Shown here in pieces: positions 8,649-15,768 of a stretch of 64,000 nucleotides of DNA. The DNA is taken from positions 241,787 to 305,786 of the forward strand of contig NZ_JBFONW020000006.1 in NCBI RefSeq assembly GCF_040783535.2, in the 5' to 3' direction. The notes below the pieces were generated by a model. The model made no database searches. It was not told the origin of the DNA and was given only the letters and a program-made list of their open reading frames with translations. The position numbers and the translations under genes were made by a program. Source of the stretch: Aestuariibius insulae. GTDB lineage: Bacteria > Pseudomonadota > Alphaproteobacteria > Rhodobacterales > Rhodobacteraceae. Every line of letters starts with the position of its first letter. Position 1 is the first letter of the stretch.

Positions 8649-9076
8649 GGTTAACCTTAAAATCGGTTAAGGTTAATACATTTCGAGATAGAGGACCTGA
8701 GTATTATACTCTGCGCACCTCTCTTTCGACCTGTCCGTTTCCTCGGTCTTGACGCTACTTCTATTCTCGTTTCCCGGCCTCTCTTCCCGACCAATGACCG
8801 CATTAACTTAGCGCGCACTAGTTGCCGCGCAGAGTGACCTCAACGCAGGGCGCTCTGTACGGCCTCTTGTTCATCAGGCATCGCTTACTCGCAGCAAACC
8901 GATGCCACTCACGCTCTGAATTAACCTTAATGCGTCGATAACCGGTCGAGCCTCGAAGACCTCCAAGCTGCACCTCCAGCGTCGCCGCTGACCTCGGCAC
9001 AAATTAACCTTAATGCCCGCGCCTGCCGCGTCGCATCGAGGTCACTGCCGACGGTACCACCACATATTAACCCTAA
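8649..9076. repeat. Dispersed TTAACCTTAA motif, four copies and one near-copy
   Basis: TTAACCTTAA occurs at 8651-8660, inverted as TTAAGGTTAA at 8667-8676 (a 10-bp stem with a 6-base loop), directly at 8921-8930 and 9004-9013, and as the variant TTAACCCTAA at 9067-9076. The last three share a flanking context (AATTAACC...TAATGC/TAACGC). Such AT-rich decamers stand out in a high-GC background. TTAA pairs recall CtrA half-sites, but the 7-base spacing of a CtrA box is not clearly present. Confidence 0.6.
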
Positions 9077-9113
9077 CGCCTCACTTCGAGAAACAAGAGC
9101 CACGCTCTGTCCT

Positions 9114-9175
9114 CATCTTGCTTGAAATACCTCGGGGGGCGTCAGCGACAGCTGACGTGGGGGCAGAGCCCCCTC
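9114..9175 (-). terminator. Terminator-like GC-rich element downstream of the glycosyltransferase
   Basis: Read on the minus strand there are two stem-loops (arms 9159-9163/9169-9173 and a 7-bp stem 9140-9146/9151-9157 with loop GACA). They are followed by CCCCGAGGTATTTCAAG. From memory, the GAGGTATTT box after a GC-rich stem is a recurring intergenic element in Rhodobacterales, often seen at gene ends. It lies just past the stop of the minus-strand glycosyltransferase. Confidence 0.55.
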
Positions 9176-9203
9176 CCCGCTTGCCGCTTACAATCCCGCA
9201 CAA

Positions 9204-10286
9204 TCAGGGCGCTTCCCAATCGGTGCCAGCCAAAAGCCGCTCGGCCTTTGGACTGGGAACCGACACGGAGGGTCTGGTCCGGTTATTCCCTTTCCAGTCG
9301 GTCGAGATCCCTCTGCAATGCAGGTATCCGGCCCTTGGCGTTACCGAAAGCGGCGTCGGCAGGCCCTCGATGTCATGTATGTCCCAGCTTTGCCGTCCAA
9401 GCAGACTGTCCGGACGCAGCGCGTATTTCGTCGGGCTGCCGGGATCCTTGGCGCGCTGCCGGATATGGTCCTGGTGGCGATAAGGCCCTTCGCTGTCCTG
9501 AGGCGGGCTGTGCCAGAGCCCCTTGAACCGGACAAGACCCAAGCGGCTTTCGGCGGCGCGGTCGAAGATCGAGCCACCCTCGCTCCAGACCAGTTCGTCG
9601 ATATCGCATTGCAGCACGGCCCGCGCCTGTCCCAGAAACCGCAGCCGCGCGATATTGAGCAGCGCGGTCTGCAAGAACTTCGTGCGCCGCGCATAGGGCG
9701 GCGTGCCGCGAGGGCCGTAGGGGAACGGGGCGGGCACGACGAGCACCTCGCGCAGGCCGGTGGCGCGGAGCGTCGTCTCGATCTCCTCGATGCTGGTGGC
9801 CGTGGAGCCGTTATCGAAGAGCAGCATCGCCTCTAGACCGTGATGCTGGATGTGAAACCGCGCAAAATCGGCGAGCCAGACCAGATCGTTATCCTTGGAG
9901 ATCGCGACATGGGCGTTCAGGCCCGCGAAACGGTCCGTTTCGAGCGGCGAGATCGGGCAGGTAAACCCGTGATCGCCCGCCTCGAGCGCCAGTTCGGATC
10001 CGGTTCCCTCCAGCTCGACCACATCGTGCCTGCGATAGCTTCGGATACGCAGGACCGGCGCCGCCTGCCCGTCGATACGCATCATCACGCCGCGCAGAAG
10101 ATCTTCGAAATTCAGCAGTTTGGGGCAGACAAGCCATGTCCGGTCTGGACCTGCAATCGCGTCATACCAAAGCGTCGTCGCATCGAACGCGGCCTCGTAT
10201 CCCTCCGTCCGGTGACTTTCCGGGACGGGGATGTCGCGGCGCAGATCGGTGCCATCGAGCGAGGCGCTGGAGAGGGTCGGGCTCAT
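9204..10286 (-). CDS. Glycosyltransferase family 2-like protein
   Basis: A 360-residue protein. The centre carries AMLLFDNGSTATSIEEIE, typical of the GT family that reads a nucleotide-sugar donor, and CDIDELVW, a DxD-type metal-binding motif. Both fit the 'glycosyltransferase family 2/92' proteins common in marine alphaproteobacteria, which decorate surface polysaccharide. The start at 10286 (MSPTLSSASL) is preferred over an upstream one that would run into the promoter region of the divergent response regulator. No membrane span, so cytosolic. Acceptor unknown. Confidence 0.8.
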   Translation of the reverse strand: MSPTLSSASLDGTDLRRDIPVPESHRTEGYEAAFDATTLWYDAIAGPDRTWLVCPKLLNFEDLLRGVMMRIDGQAAPVLRIRSYRRHDVVELEGTGSELALEAGDHGFTCPISPLETDRFAGLNAHVAISKDNDLVWLADFARFHIQHHGLEAMLLFDNGSTATSIEEIETTLRATGLREVLVVPAPFPYGPRGTPPYARRTKFLQTALLNIARLRFLGQARAVLQCDIDELVWSEGGSIFDRAAESRLGLVRFKGLWHSPPQDSEGPYRHQDHIRQRAKDPGSPTKYALRPDSLLGRQSWDIHDIEGLPTPLSVTPRAGYLHCRGISTDWKGNNRTRPSVSVPSPKAERLLAGTDWEAP

Positions 10287-10411
10287 GGGCGTCCGCCTAG
10301 CATGCCTGCACGAAATTTGCACATCCGGCACGGGCGCTTTTGCAAAACATCTTGCGCACTTTCCTTGGCAGACAAAGCGCGCCACTCTGCGCCCCGTAAA
10401 GGACCCCGCCC

Positions 10412-11086
10412 GTGACCGAAATCCTGATCGTCGACGATGACCCGGCCATCCGCAACGTCTTGAAGATCGCCATCGAGCAGGCGGGCTATGGCACGTTCGA
10501 GGCCGCCGATGGCGATGCGGCTCTGCGGTTGGGCCAGAGCGGGCGCGCGGGGCTGATCGTGCTCGATATCGGGATGCCCGAGCGGGACGGGCTCGAAGTG
10601 TGCCGCGAGCTGCGCAAGAGCTCCGATGTGCCGATCCTGTTCCTGACCGCCCGGCAGGACGAGATCGACCGGATCGTCGGGCTCGAGATGGGGGCCGATG
10701 ACTATGTCTCCAAACCGTTTTCGCCGCGTGAGCTGGTGGCGCGGATCAAAGCGATCCTCAAGCGAGGCCAGCCAACGGCCGATCCCATCCTGCGCCGGGG
10801 GCGGCTGACGCTCGATCCGCACCGGCATCTGTGCGAGATCGGCGGGGCCTCGGTCACGCTGACCGCGCGCGAGATGGAGATCCTGGCCAAGCTGATGAGC
10901 CATCCCGACCACGTCCTGGCCCGGCCGCAGCTGGTCGATGCGGTCTACGGCACGAACGTGAATGTGAGCGACCGGACGCTCGACAGCCATCTGCGCAACC
11001 TGCGCCACAAGCTGGACGAGGCGGGCTGCATCGATGCCATCGAGACGGTGCATGGCGTGGGCATCCGGATGGGGCCGTGCGCCTGA
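10412..11086 (+). CDS. OmpR-family response regulator
   Basis: A 224-residue two-component regulator. The receiver domain covers residues 1-115 with acidic pocket DDD (8-10), phospho-acceptor D52 in VLDIGMP, T79 and K101 in YVSKPF. A winged-helix DNA-binding domain fills 130-222 (LTAREMEILAKLMSHPDHVLAR, SDRTLDSHLRNLRHKL). Translation starts at GTG 10412. The sensor kinase follows immediately, so the pair is a two-component system; target genes are not evident. Confidence 0.9.
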   Translation: MTEILIVDDDPAIRNVLKIAIEQAGYGTFEAADGDAALRLGQSGRAGLIVLDIGMPERDGLEVCRELRKSSDVPILFLTARQDEIDRIVGLEMGADDYVSKPFSPRELVARIKAILKRGQPTADPILRRGRLTLDPHRHLCEIGGASVTLTAREMEILAKLMSHPDHVLARPQLVDAVYGTNVNVSDRTLDSHLRNLRHKLDEAGCIDAIETVHGVGIRMGPCA

Positions 11087-11096
11087 TGCGCTGCCG

Positions 11097-12026
11097 TTGA
11101 CCGAGATCCGCCGCAAATGGCGCCCGTCGCTGGCAATCGTTCTGGGCGGCACGCTTCTGGCGGTGCTTGGCACGCCGTTTGCGGGCCTCTATCTGGCGCG
11201 CCTGCTCTCCTATCCCATGACCTGGACGAAGGCCTATGCGGTCCTTGCGGTGGGGCTTTTGATCACGGCGGTGCTAGGCTTCCTGCTGTGGCGGCTTCTG
11301 CTGCGCCCGATCCGGGAGCTGGCGACGCGCGCCTCTGCGATCAGCCGGGGGGCGCCGATCGCGCCGCTGGATCATTACGGGACGTCCGAGCTGCGTGATC
11401 TGGGCGGGACGGTCCTGCGGATGGGGCATGTCCTGCAGAACCGGGAGGCGACGATCCGCGCTTATACCGATCACGTCACGCACGAGCTGAAATCGCCGCT
11501 GACGATCGTGGCGGGAGCGGCGGAATTGCTCGAAGGGGATGTGGACGAGGCAACGCGGATCAAGCTGGCCGGTCAGATCGCGGAGGCCGCCACCCGGATG
11601 ACGCGACTTGTCGATGTGCAGCGCGACTGGGCGCGGGCGACCGAAGGCGCGCGGGGGTTCGCGCGGTTGTCGGAGGCGATGACCGGGCACGCCCTGCCGA
11701 TCGAAGTTGCGCGCGATGGCGAGGTGCCGCTCTCGCCGGAGGCATTGATGCTGGTCCTGACCCATCTGGCGCGCAACGCGGCGGAGGCAGGCGCGAGCCG
11801 TCTGACGGCAGGGGTCGAGGATGGGCTGCTGTGGGTCGAGGATGACGGGCCGGGGATTTCGGACGGCAATCGGGACCGGGTCTTCGATCCCTATTTCACC
11901 ACCCGGCGCGACACTGGCGGCACAGGGATGGGCCTTGCGATCCTGAGGCGGCTGATCGATGCGCAAGGTGGGCAGATCACGCTGGCCCCGTCGCAAGGCG
12001 GTGCCCGGTTCGAGCTGACGTTTTGA
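11097..12026 (+). CDS. Sensor histidine kinase
   Basis: About 309 residues from the TTG at 11097, ten bases after the regulator's stop; an ATG at 11034 would overlap the regulator by 53 bases and give an unlikely N-terminus. Two membrane spans (about 11-37 and 46-69) are joined by only about ten residues, so there is no periplasmic sensor domain. A HAMP-like linker is followed by H129 in THELKSPLT, the N box LTHLARNAAEAG, and ATP-lid boxes EDDGPGIS and GTGMGLAI. It is predicted to sense a membrane or intramembrane signal. Confidence 0.85.
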   Translation: MTEIRRKWRPSLAIVLGGTLLAVLGTPFAGLYLARLLSYPMTWTKAYAVLAVGLLITAVLGFLLWRLLLRPIRELATRASAISRGAPIAPLDHYGTSELRDLGGTVLRMGHVLQNREATIRAYTDHVTHELKSPLTIVAGAAELLEGDVDEATRIKLAGQIAEAATRMTRLVDVQRDWARATEGARGFARLSEAMTGHALPIEVARDGEVPLSPEALMLVLTHLARNAAEAGASRLTAGVEDGLLWVEDDGPGISDGNRDRVFDPYFTTRRDTGGTGMGLAILRRLIDAQGGQITLAPSQGGARFELTF

Positions 12027-12039
12027 CCGGGCGGAACAC

Positions 12040-12105
12040 GCCCCGGACTTGATCCGGGGCCTCTACCTGTCCTCGCGCGCGGAGGTCCCGGGTCAAGCCC
12101 GGGAC
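12040..12105. repeat. Pair of oppositely oriented REP-like palindromes
   Basis: Two 21-base hairpins, each with an 8-bp GC stem and 5-base loop, at 12040-12060 (loop CTTGA) and 12085-12105 (loop TCAAG, the reverse complement). They form an inverted pair 24 bases apart between the convergent kinase and uronate-dehydrogenase-like genes. Related single copies lie at 37836-37854 and 39791-39811. Confidence 0.75.
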
Positions 12106-12115
12106 GCGACAGTCC

Positions 12116-12961
12116 TCAATTGGACTGCTCGCCCAGCTTCTTGATCATGGCGACGCCGCTTTCGCCCAAAGGCACGATGGCGAAAGGGCCGCCCAGCCGC
12201 ATCTGGGAGGGGTCTTGCGGATCGGCCGGGCGCGCGGTGGCGATGACTGTCTCGTAATAGTCCTCGGCGTTGTCCTGCGGTTTGTAGCCGAGATAGGCCG
12301 CTTGATGGTTGTTCACCGGCGACCGGTCGTTGTTGGAGACGCCGTAGACCGGCGTAAAGCCAACGGTCGGCGTGTTGAGAGAGCGCTCCACCAGCCGGAT
12401 CAGGTCACCGTAGCTGAGCCAGGTGCCCAAAGCGCGCATATTGGCGGGCTCTGGCTGGCAGGAGAAGATGCGCAGGCACACCGCCTCGAGACCGCGTTTT
12501 TCCCAATAAAGACGCGCCAGATCCTCGGTGAAGCATTTGCCGAGGCCATAGAATGTATCGGGCCGGTGCGGCGCGGTCAGGTCGATCCCGTCGGCTGAGG
12601 GATGCATACCGACCGCATGGACCGATGAGGCATAGACGATCCGGCGCACGCCGTGCTTATGGGCGGCCTCCCAGATGTTGTAGGAGCCGACGATACTGGG
12701 GCCGAGATGCTTCTCGAACGGCGCCTCGTCGGGGATGCCTGCAAAATGGACGACCATGTCGGCGCCTTCCATCAGCGGCAGGACCTGATCCATCTCGCCG
12801 ATATCGGCCTGAGTGAAGGTCTCGCCATCGTGCAGATCCTCGGGGCAGTCCGAGATATCGACGGACAGCAGGTGATCGGTCATGCGCGAGAGCGGCTCGC
12901 GCAGCTGGGAGCCCAGCGCCCCGCAGGCGCCGGTCAGGACGAGTTTCTTGAAAAGCGGCAT
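12116..12961 (-). CDS. NAD-dependent sugar dehydrogenase, uronate-dehydrogenase-like
   Basis: A 281-residue short-chain dehydrogenase/epimerase-fold protein with the N-terminal NAD motif TGACGALG (10-17), a catalytic YGLGK (Tyr-x-x-x-Lys), and SSVHAVG. The segment KCFTEDLARLYWEKRG and the pattern SCQPEPANMRALGTWLS closely follow bacterial uronate dehydrogenase, which oxidises galacturonate or glucuronate to the aldaro-lactone. It is the last gene of the hyuA-hyuB-oxidoreductase operon, so its real substrate may be a different polar carbohydrate. Confidence 0.75.
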   Translation of the reverse strand: MPLFKKLVLTGACGALGSQLREPLSRMTDHLLSVDISDCPEDLHDGETFTQADIGEMDQVLPLMEGADMVVHFAGIPDEAPFEKHLGPSIVGSYNIWEAAHKHGVRRIVYASSVHAVGMHPSADGIDLTAPHRPDTFYGLGKCFTEDLARLYWEKRGLEAVCLRIFSCQPEPANMRALGTWLSYGDLIRLVERSLNTPTVGFTPVYGVSNNDRSPVNNHQAAYLGYKPQDNAEDYYETVIATARPADPQDPSQMRLGGPFAIVPLGESGVAMIKKLGEQSN

Positions 12962-12973
12962 GGGCAGGGTCCT

Positions 12974-14155
12974 TCAGATGACGGCAGGTTCGAGAAGCGG
13001 TTGGCGCGCGGCGATCCGGTCGTAGCCGAGCGGCGCAAGGTCCAGCGTCTGGTAGCTGCCGGTTGCGATCAGCTCGGCCAAGCCGCGGCCCATGGCGGGC
13101 GATTGCTGAAGGCCGTGGCCGGAAAAGCCGTTGCAAAGATAGAAGTTCGCAAGATCCGGCGTAAGCCCGACGATCGCGTTGTGATCGAGTGTGTTGAGCG
13201 CGTAGTGACCGACCCATTCGCTGGAGACCTTGATCCGCTCGAACGGCGGAATGCGCGCGGCCAATGTGGGCCAGACATGGTCCATCCAGATATCCGGATC
13301 CATGTCGAAATCGTCATAGGCCGCCCCGGCCCCGGCCTTATCCATGCAGCCGGCCAGATAGCGGGTGCGGCTGTCAGGGCGGACATGCACGCCGTTGGGG
13401 GTGATGGTGAGGGGCAGATCGACGGGGAGCGGCTCTGCGGTGTCGAAGACGAAGGAATAGGCCCGGCAGGGGGCGACCGGCACGTCGATCCCGGCCATGT
13501 GCGCCACTTGGGCGGCGCGCGGCCCGGCGCAGTTGACGAGGGCGCCTGCGTCGATCCGGGTTCCGTCGGCCATTACGACGCCTCTCACGCGGTCGCCGTC
13601 GCGCGGGATCTCGACCACCTCGCCTGTCCGGCGCTGGACGCCCGCGGCCTTGGCCTGCTCGCGCCAGATGGCGAGGATGCCGTGGCCGTCGAAATAGCCT
13701 TCACCGCTGGCGCCAAGACTGCCCATGACGAGCCCTTCCGTCGACATGAAGGGGAAACGCTCTTTGATCTCCTGCGGCTCGAGCAGGAGGGTATCGGCGC
13801 CGAGCAGGACCTGAACGGCGTGGTTGCGTCTGAGTTGCCCGGCGAACTCTTCATCGCCTGCAAGATAGAGATAGCCGAATTCGCGGAATGGCATATCCGG
13901 GGCGTCCGCGCCGAGATAGTCGCGGGAATTGCGGATGAAATCGACGCCGAATTGCGAGACGCGTACGTTGATCTCGGTTCCGAATTGCTGGCGGATGCAG
14001 CTGTTGGTGTGGGTCGTCGAGGCGAATTCGTAGGTCGGATCACGTTCGACGATCAGGATGGATCCGTCGAAATCCGGATGGCGCGAGAGCCACCAGGCGA
14101 CGGAGGATCCCATCATCGCGCCGCCAATGATGACGATATCGTAGGTGTCGCTCAT
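12974..14155 (-). CDS. FAD-dependent oxidoreductase (DAO family)
   Basis: A 393-residue flavoprotein with the N-terminal dinucleotide-binding motif IVIIGGAMMGSSVAWWL, a second FAD contact (RTGEVVEI...) and the C-terminal GFSGHGLQQSPAMG, characteristic of the D-amino-acid/sarcosine oxidase (DAO) superfamily. These enzymes oxidise secondary or tertiary amines or amino acids. Its start overlaps the stop of hyuB by four bases (ATGA), so it is translationally coupled to the hydantoinase subunit. A role in oxidising the N-alkyl amino acid released by hydantoin opening is an attractive but unproved inference. Confidence 0.8.
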   Translation of the reverse strand: MSDTYDIVIIGGAMMGSSVAWWLSRHPDFDGSILIVERDPTYEFASTTHTNSCIRQQFGTEINVRVSQFGVDFIRNSRDYLGADAPDMPFREFGYLYLAGDEEFAGQLRRNHAVQVLLGADTLLLEPQEIKERFPFMSTEGLVMGSLGASGEGYFDGHGILAIWREQAKAAGVQRRTGEVVEIPRDGDRVRGVVMADGTRIDAGALVNCAGPRAAQVAHMAGIDVPVAPCRAYSFVFDTAEPLPVDLPLTITPNGVHVRPDSRTRYLAGCMDKAGAGAAYDDFDMDPDIWMDHVWPTLAARIPPFERIKVSSEWVGHYALNTLDHNAIVGLTPDLANFYLCNGFSGHGLQQSPAMGRGLAELIATGSYQTLDLAPLGYDRIAARQPLLEPAVI

Positions 14156-15768
14156 GGCTCTTCTCCATAGGTGCGGCGCGCGGCTTCTGCCGAGATATAG
14201 CCGCCTTCGATGTCCCGCTCTATGGCCTCGCGCGGTCGCTCTGCCGGAGGACCGTAGCCGCCGCCGCCAGGGAAGGCGAAGCGGACGGTCCTGCCTTGCG
14301 GGATCCGCTGTTTGCCTTTGGCGCGAAGCTTTGTTCCATCGCTCAGAGCGATCTCGGTCGGCGCGCCGTTCCTGCCGCCGTCCCGGCCACGCGCGGGGTG
14401 ACCCACGCGGTCGAGCATGGCTGAGAGATCCATTTGCCAGCCGTCGCGGGCGCCGACTTCCATATATTGCCCAAGGCCGCCGCGTTGGCGCCCGGCGCCG
14501 CCGCTATCGGGGCGCAGCTCCTTGCGGTGGATGATGACGGGACCGGCCTGTTCGGTCGCCTCGACGGGCATGGTCATCACGCCGGAGGGGAAGGCCGTCG
14601 CGTTCAGCCCGTCATGGGCGGGCCGCGCGCCGGAGCCACCGGAATTGAAGGTCAGGATTTCGGCGCGGGCATTGTCTGGCCCCTGCAACGAGAGCTGGAA
14701 GTTGCAAAGCGCCCCTGCCCCCTCGGCCGGGATCTGACCCGGCAGGATCTGGGCAAGCGCGTCGAAGACCGCGTCGGGGATCAGGTGCCCGATCACGTGC
14801 CGCAAAGAGACCGGCGCGGGGCGCGGCGCGTTCAGGATCGACCCTTCGGGCGCGGTGATGCGAAAGGGTTCGAGCGATCCGGCATTGTTTGGGATCTCGG
14901 GTGCGATGGCGCATTTGAGCGCGTAGCAGGCATAGGCCTTCGTGTAGACCATCGGCACGTTGATCCCCTTGGGGTCAAGGCCGGAGGTCCCATCAAAGCT
15001 GCAGGCGACATGGTCGGCTTGAGTGCTGAGCTGCACCTTCAGATCGACCGGAGCGGCATAGCCGTCGATCCGCATAGCGCCGGTCGCCTGTTGCCGGGGG
15101 AGCGCCGCGATCCGCTCGATGGTGGCTGTTCGCGAGGCGGTCCGGATGTGGTCCGAGATTGCGGTGAGATCGGCGATGTCGAACTCGTCCATCATGCCCA
15201 GAAGGCGGGCCATGCCGACATCGTTGCAGGTTGCCAGCGCGTGCAGGTCGCCGATCAGTTGGTCCGGCACACGGGTATTGGCGCGGATCAGCGCCAGCAG
15301 CGTCCGGTCGGGGCCTGCCGCCGTGGCGAAGCGCATGATGGGGATCTGGAGCCCTTCCTCGTAGACTGAGTTGCCATCGGCTCCGAAGCCGCGCCCGCCG
15401 ACATCGACGACATGGGCGGTGCAGGCGAAAAAGCCGACGAGGCCGCCGCGAAAGACCGGGGTGACGACGGTAATGTCGTGCAGGTGCCCGGTGCCCATCC
15501 AGGGATCGTTGGTCAGATAGACGTCGCCTTCGGCCATTTCGCCGATTTCGCGGATGAAATGGGCGACCGCGTCGGCCATGGCGTTCACGTGGCCCGGGGT
15601 TCCCGTAACCGCTTGGGCGAGCATGCTGCCTTGCGCATCGTAGACGCCTGCGGAAAGGTCGCCTGCCTCGCGGACGGACGGGGAGAAGGCGGTACGGATG
15701 AGCGCCTGGGCCTGCTCCTCCACGATGGAGATGAGGCGGGTCCACATGACCTGATGGGCGATGCTCAT
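14152..15768 (-). CDS. hyuB: Hydantoinase/oxoprolinase B subunit
   Basis: A 538-residue HyuB-family protein, one half of ATP-dependent 5-oxoprolinase / N-methylhydantoinase type enzymes. Recognisable motifs are AGDLSAGVYDAQGSMLAQ, the metal-site region FLTNDP-like VYLTNDPWMGTGHLHD and SGGSGARPAHDGLNAT near the C-terminus. The ATG at 15768 overlaps the hyuA stop (ATGA); longer frames upstream are antisense to nothing but run through hyuA in another frame and are rejected. It functions with HyuA in the cytoplasm. Confidence 0.88.
   Translation of the reverse strand: MSIAHQVMWTRLISIVEEQAQALIRTAFSPSVREAGDLSAGVYDAQGSMLAQAVTGTPGHVNAMADAVAHFIREIGEMAEGDVYLTNDPWMGTGHLHDITVVTPVFRGGLVGFFACTAHVVDVGGRGFGADGNSVYEEGLQIPIMRFATAAGPDRTLLALIRANTRVPDQLIGDLHALATCNDVGMARLLGMMDEFDIADLTAISDHIRTASRTATIERIAALPRQQATGAMRIDGYAAPVDLKVQLSTQADHVACSFDGTSGLDPKGINVPMVYTKAYACYALKCAIAPEIPNNAGSLEPFRITAPEGSILNAPRPAPVSLRHVIGHLIPDAVFDALAQILPGQIPAEGAGALCNFQLSLQGPDNARAEILTFNSGGSGARPAHDGLNATAFPSGVMTMPVEATEQAGPVIIHRKELRPDSGGAGRQRGGLGQYMEVGARDGWQMDLSAMLDRVGHPARGRDGGRNGAPTEIALSDGTKLRAKGKQRIPQGRTVRFAFPGGGGYGPPAERPREAIERDIEGGYISAEAARRTYGEEP

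Larger units (their letters stand above)
8531..9203. other. Gene-free stretch of about 670 bases with short AT-rich repeats
   Basis: No convincing reading frame is present; the only open frames are short, without ribosome-binding sites, and have atypical composition. It contains repeated TTAACCTTAA motifs (listed separately) and, at its right end, a GC-rich terminator-like element. It follows rpe and precedes, in convergent orientation, the glycosyltransferase gene. A small RNA or a chromosome-organising site is possible but not shown. Confidence 0.6.

Noticed and set aside
8649..8676. A CtrA-binding box
   Set aside because: The TTAA half-sites here are not spaced by seven bases as in the CtrA consensus.
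9204..9836. Plus-strand frames over the glycosyltransferase
   Set aside because: Antisense shadows; the minus-strand gene has GT motifs in frame.
12653..14170. A long plus-strand open frame over the FAD oxidoreductase and uronate-dehydrogenase genes
   Set aside because: Antisense shadow with no known domain and skewed composition.
14434..15369. A plus-strand frame inside hyuB
   Set aside because: Antisense to a well-supported gene and of shadow composition.
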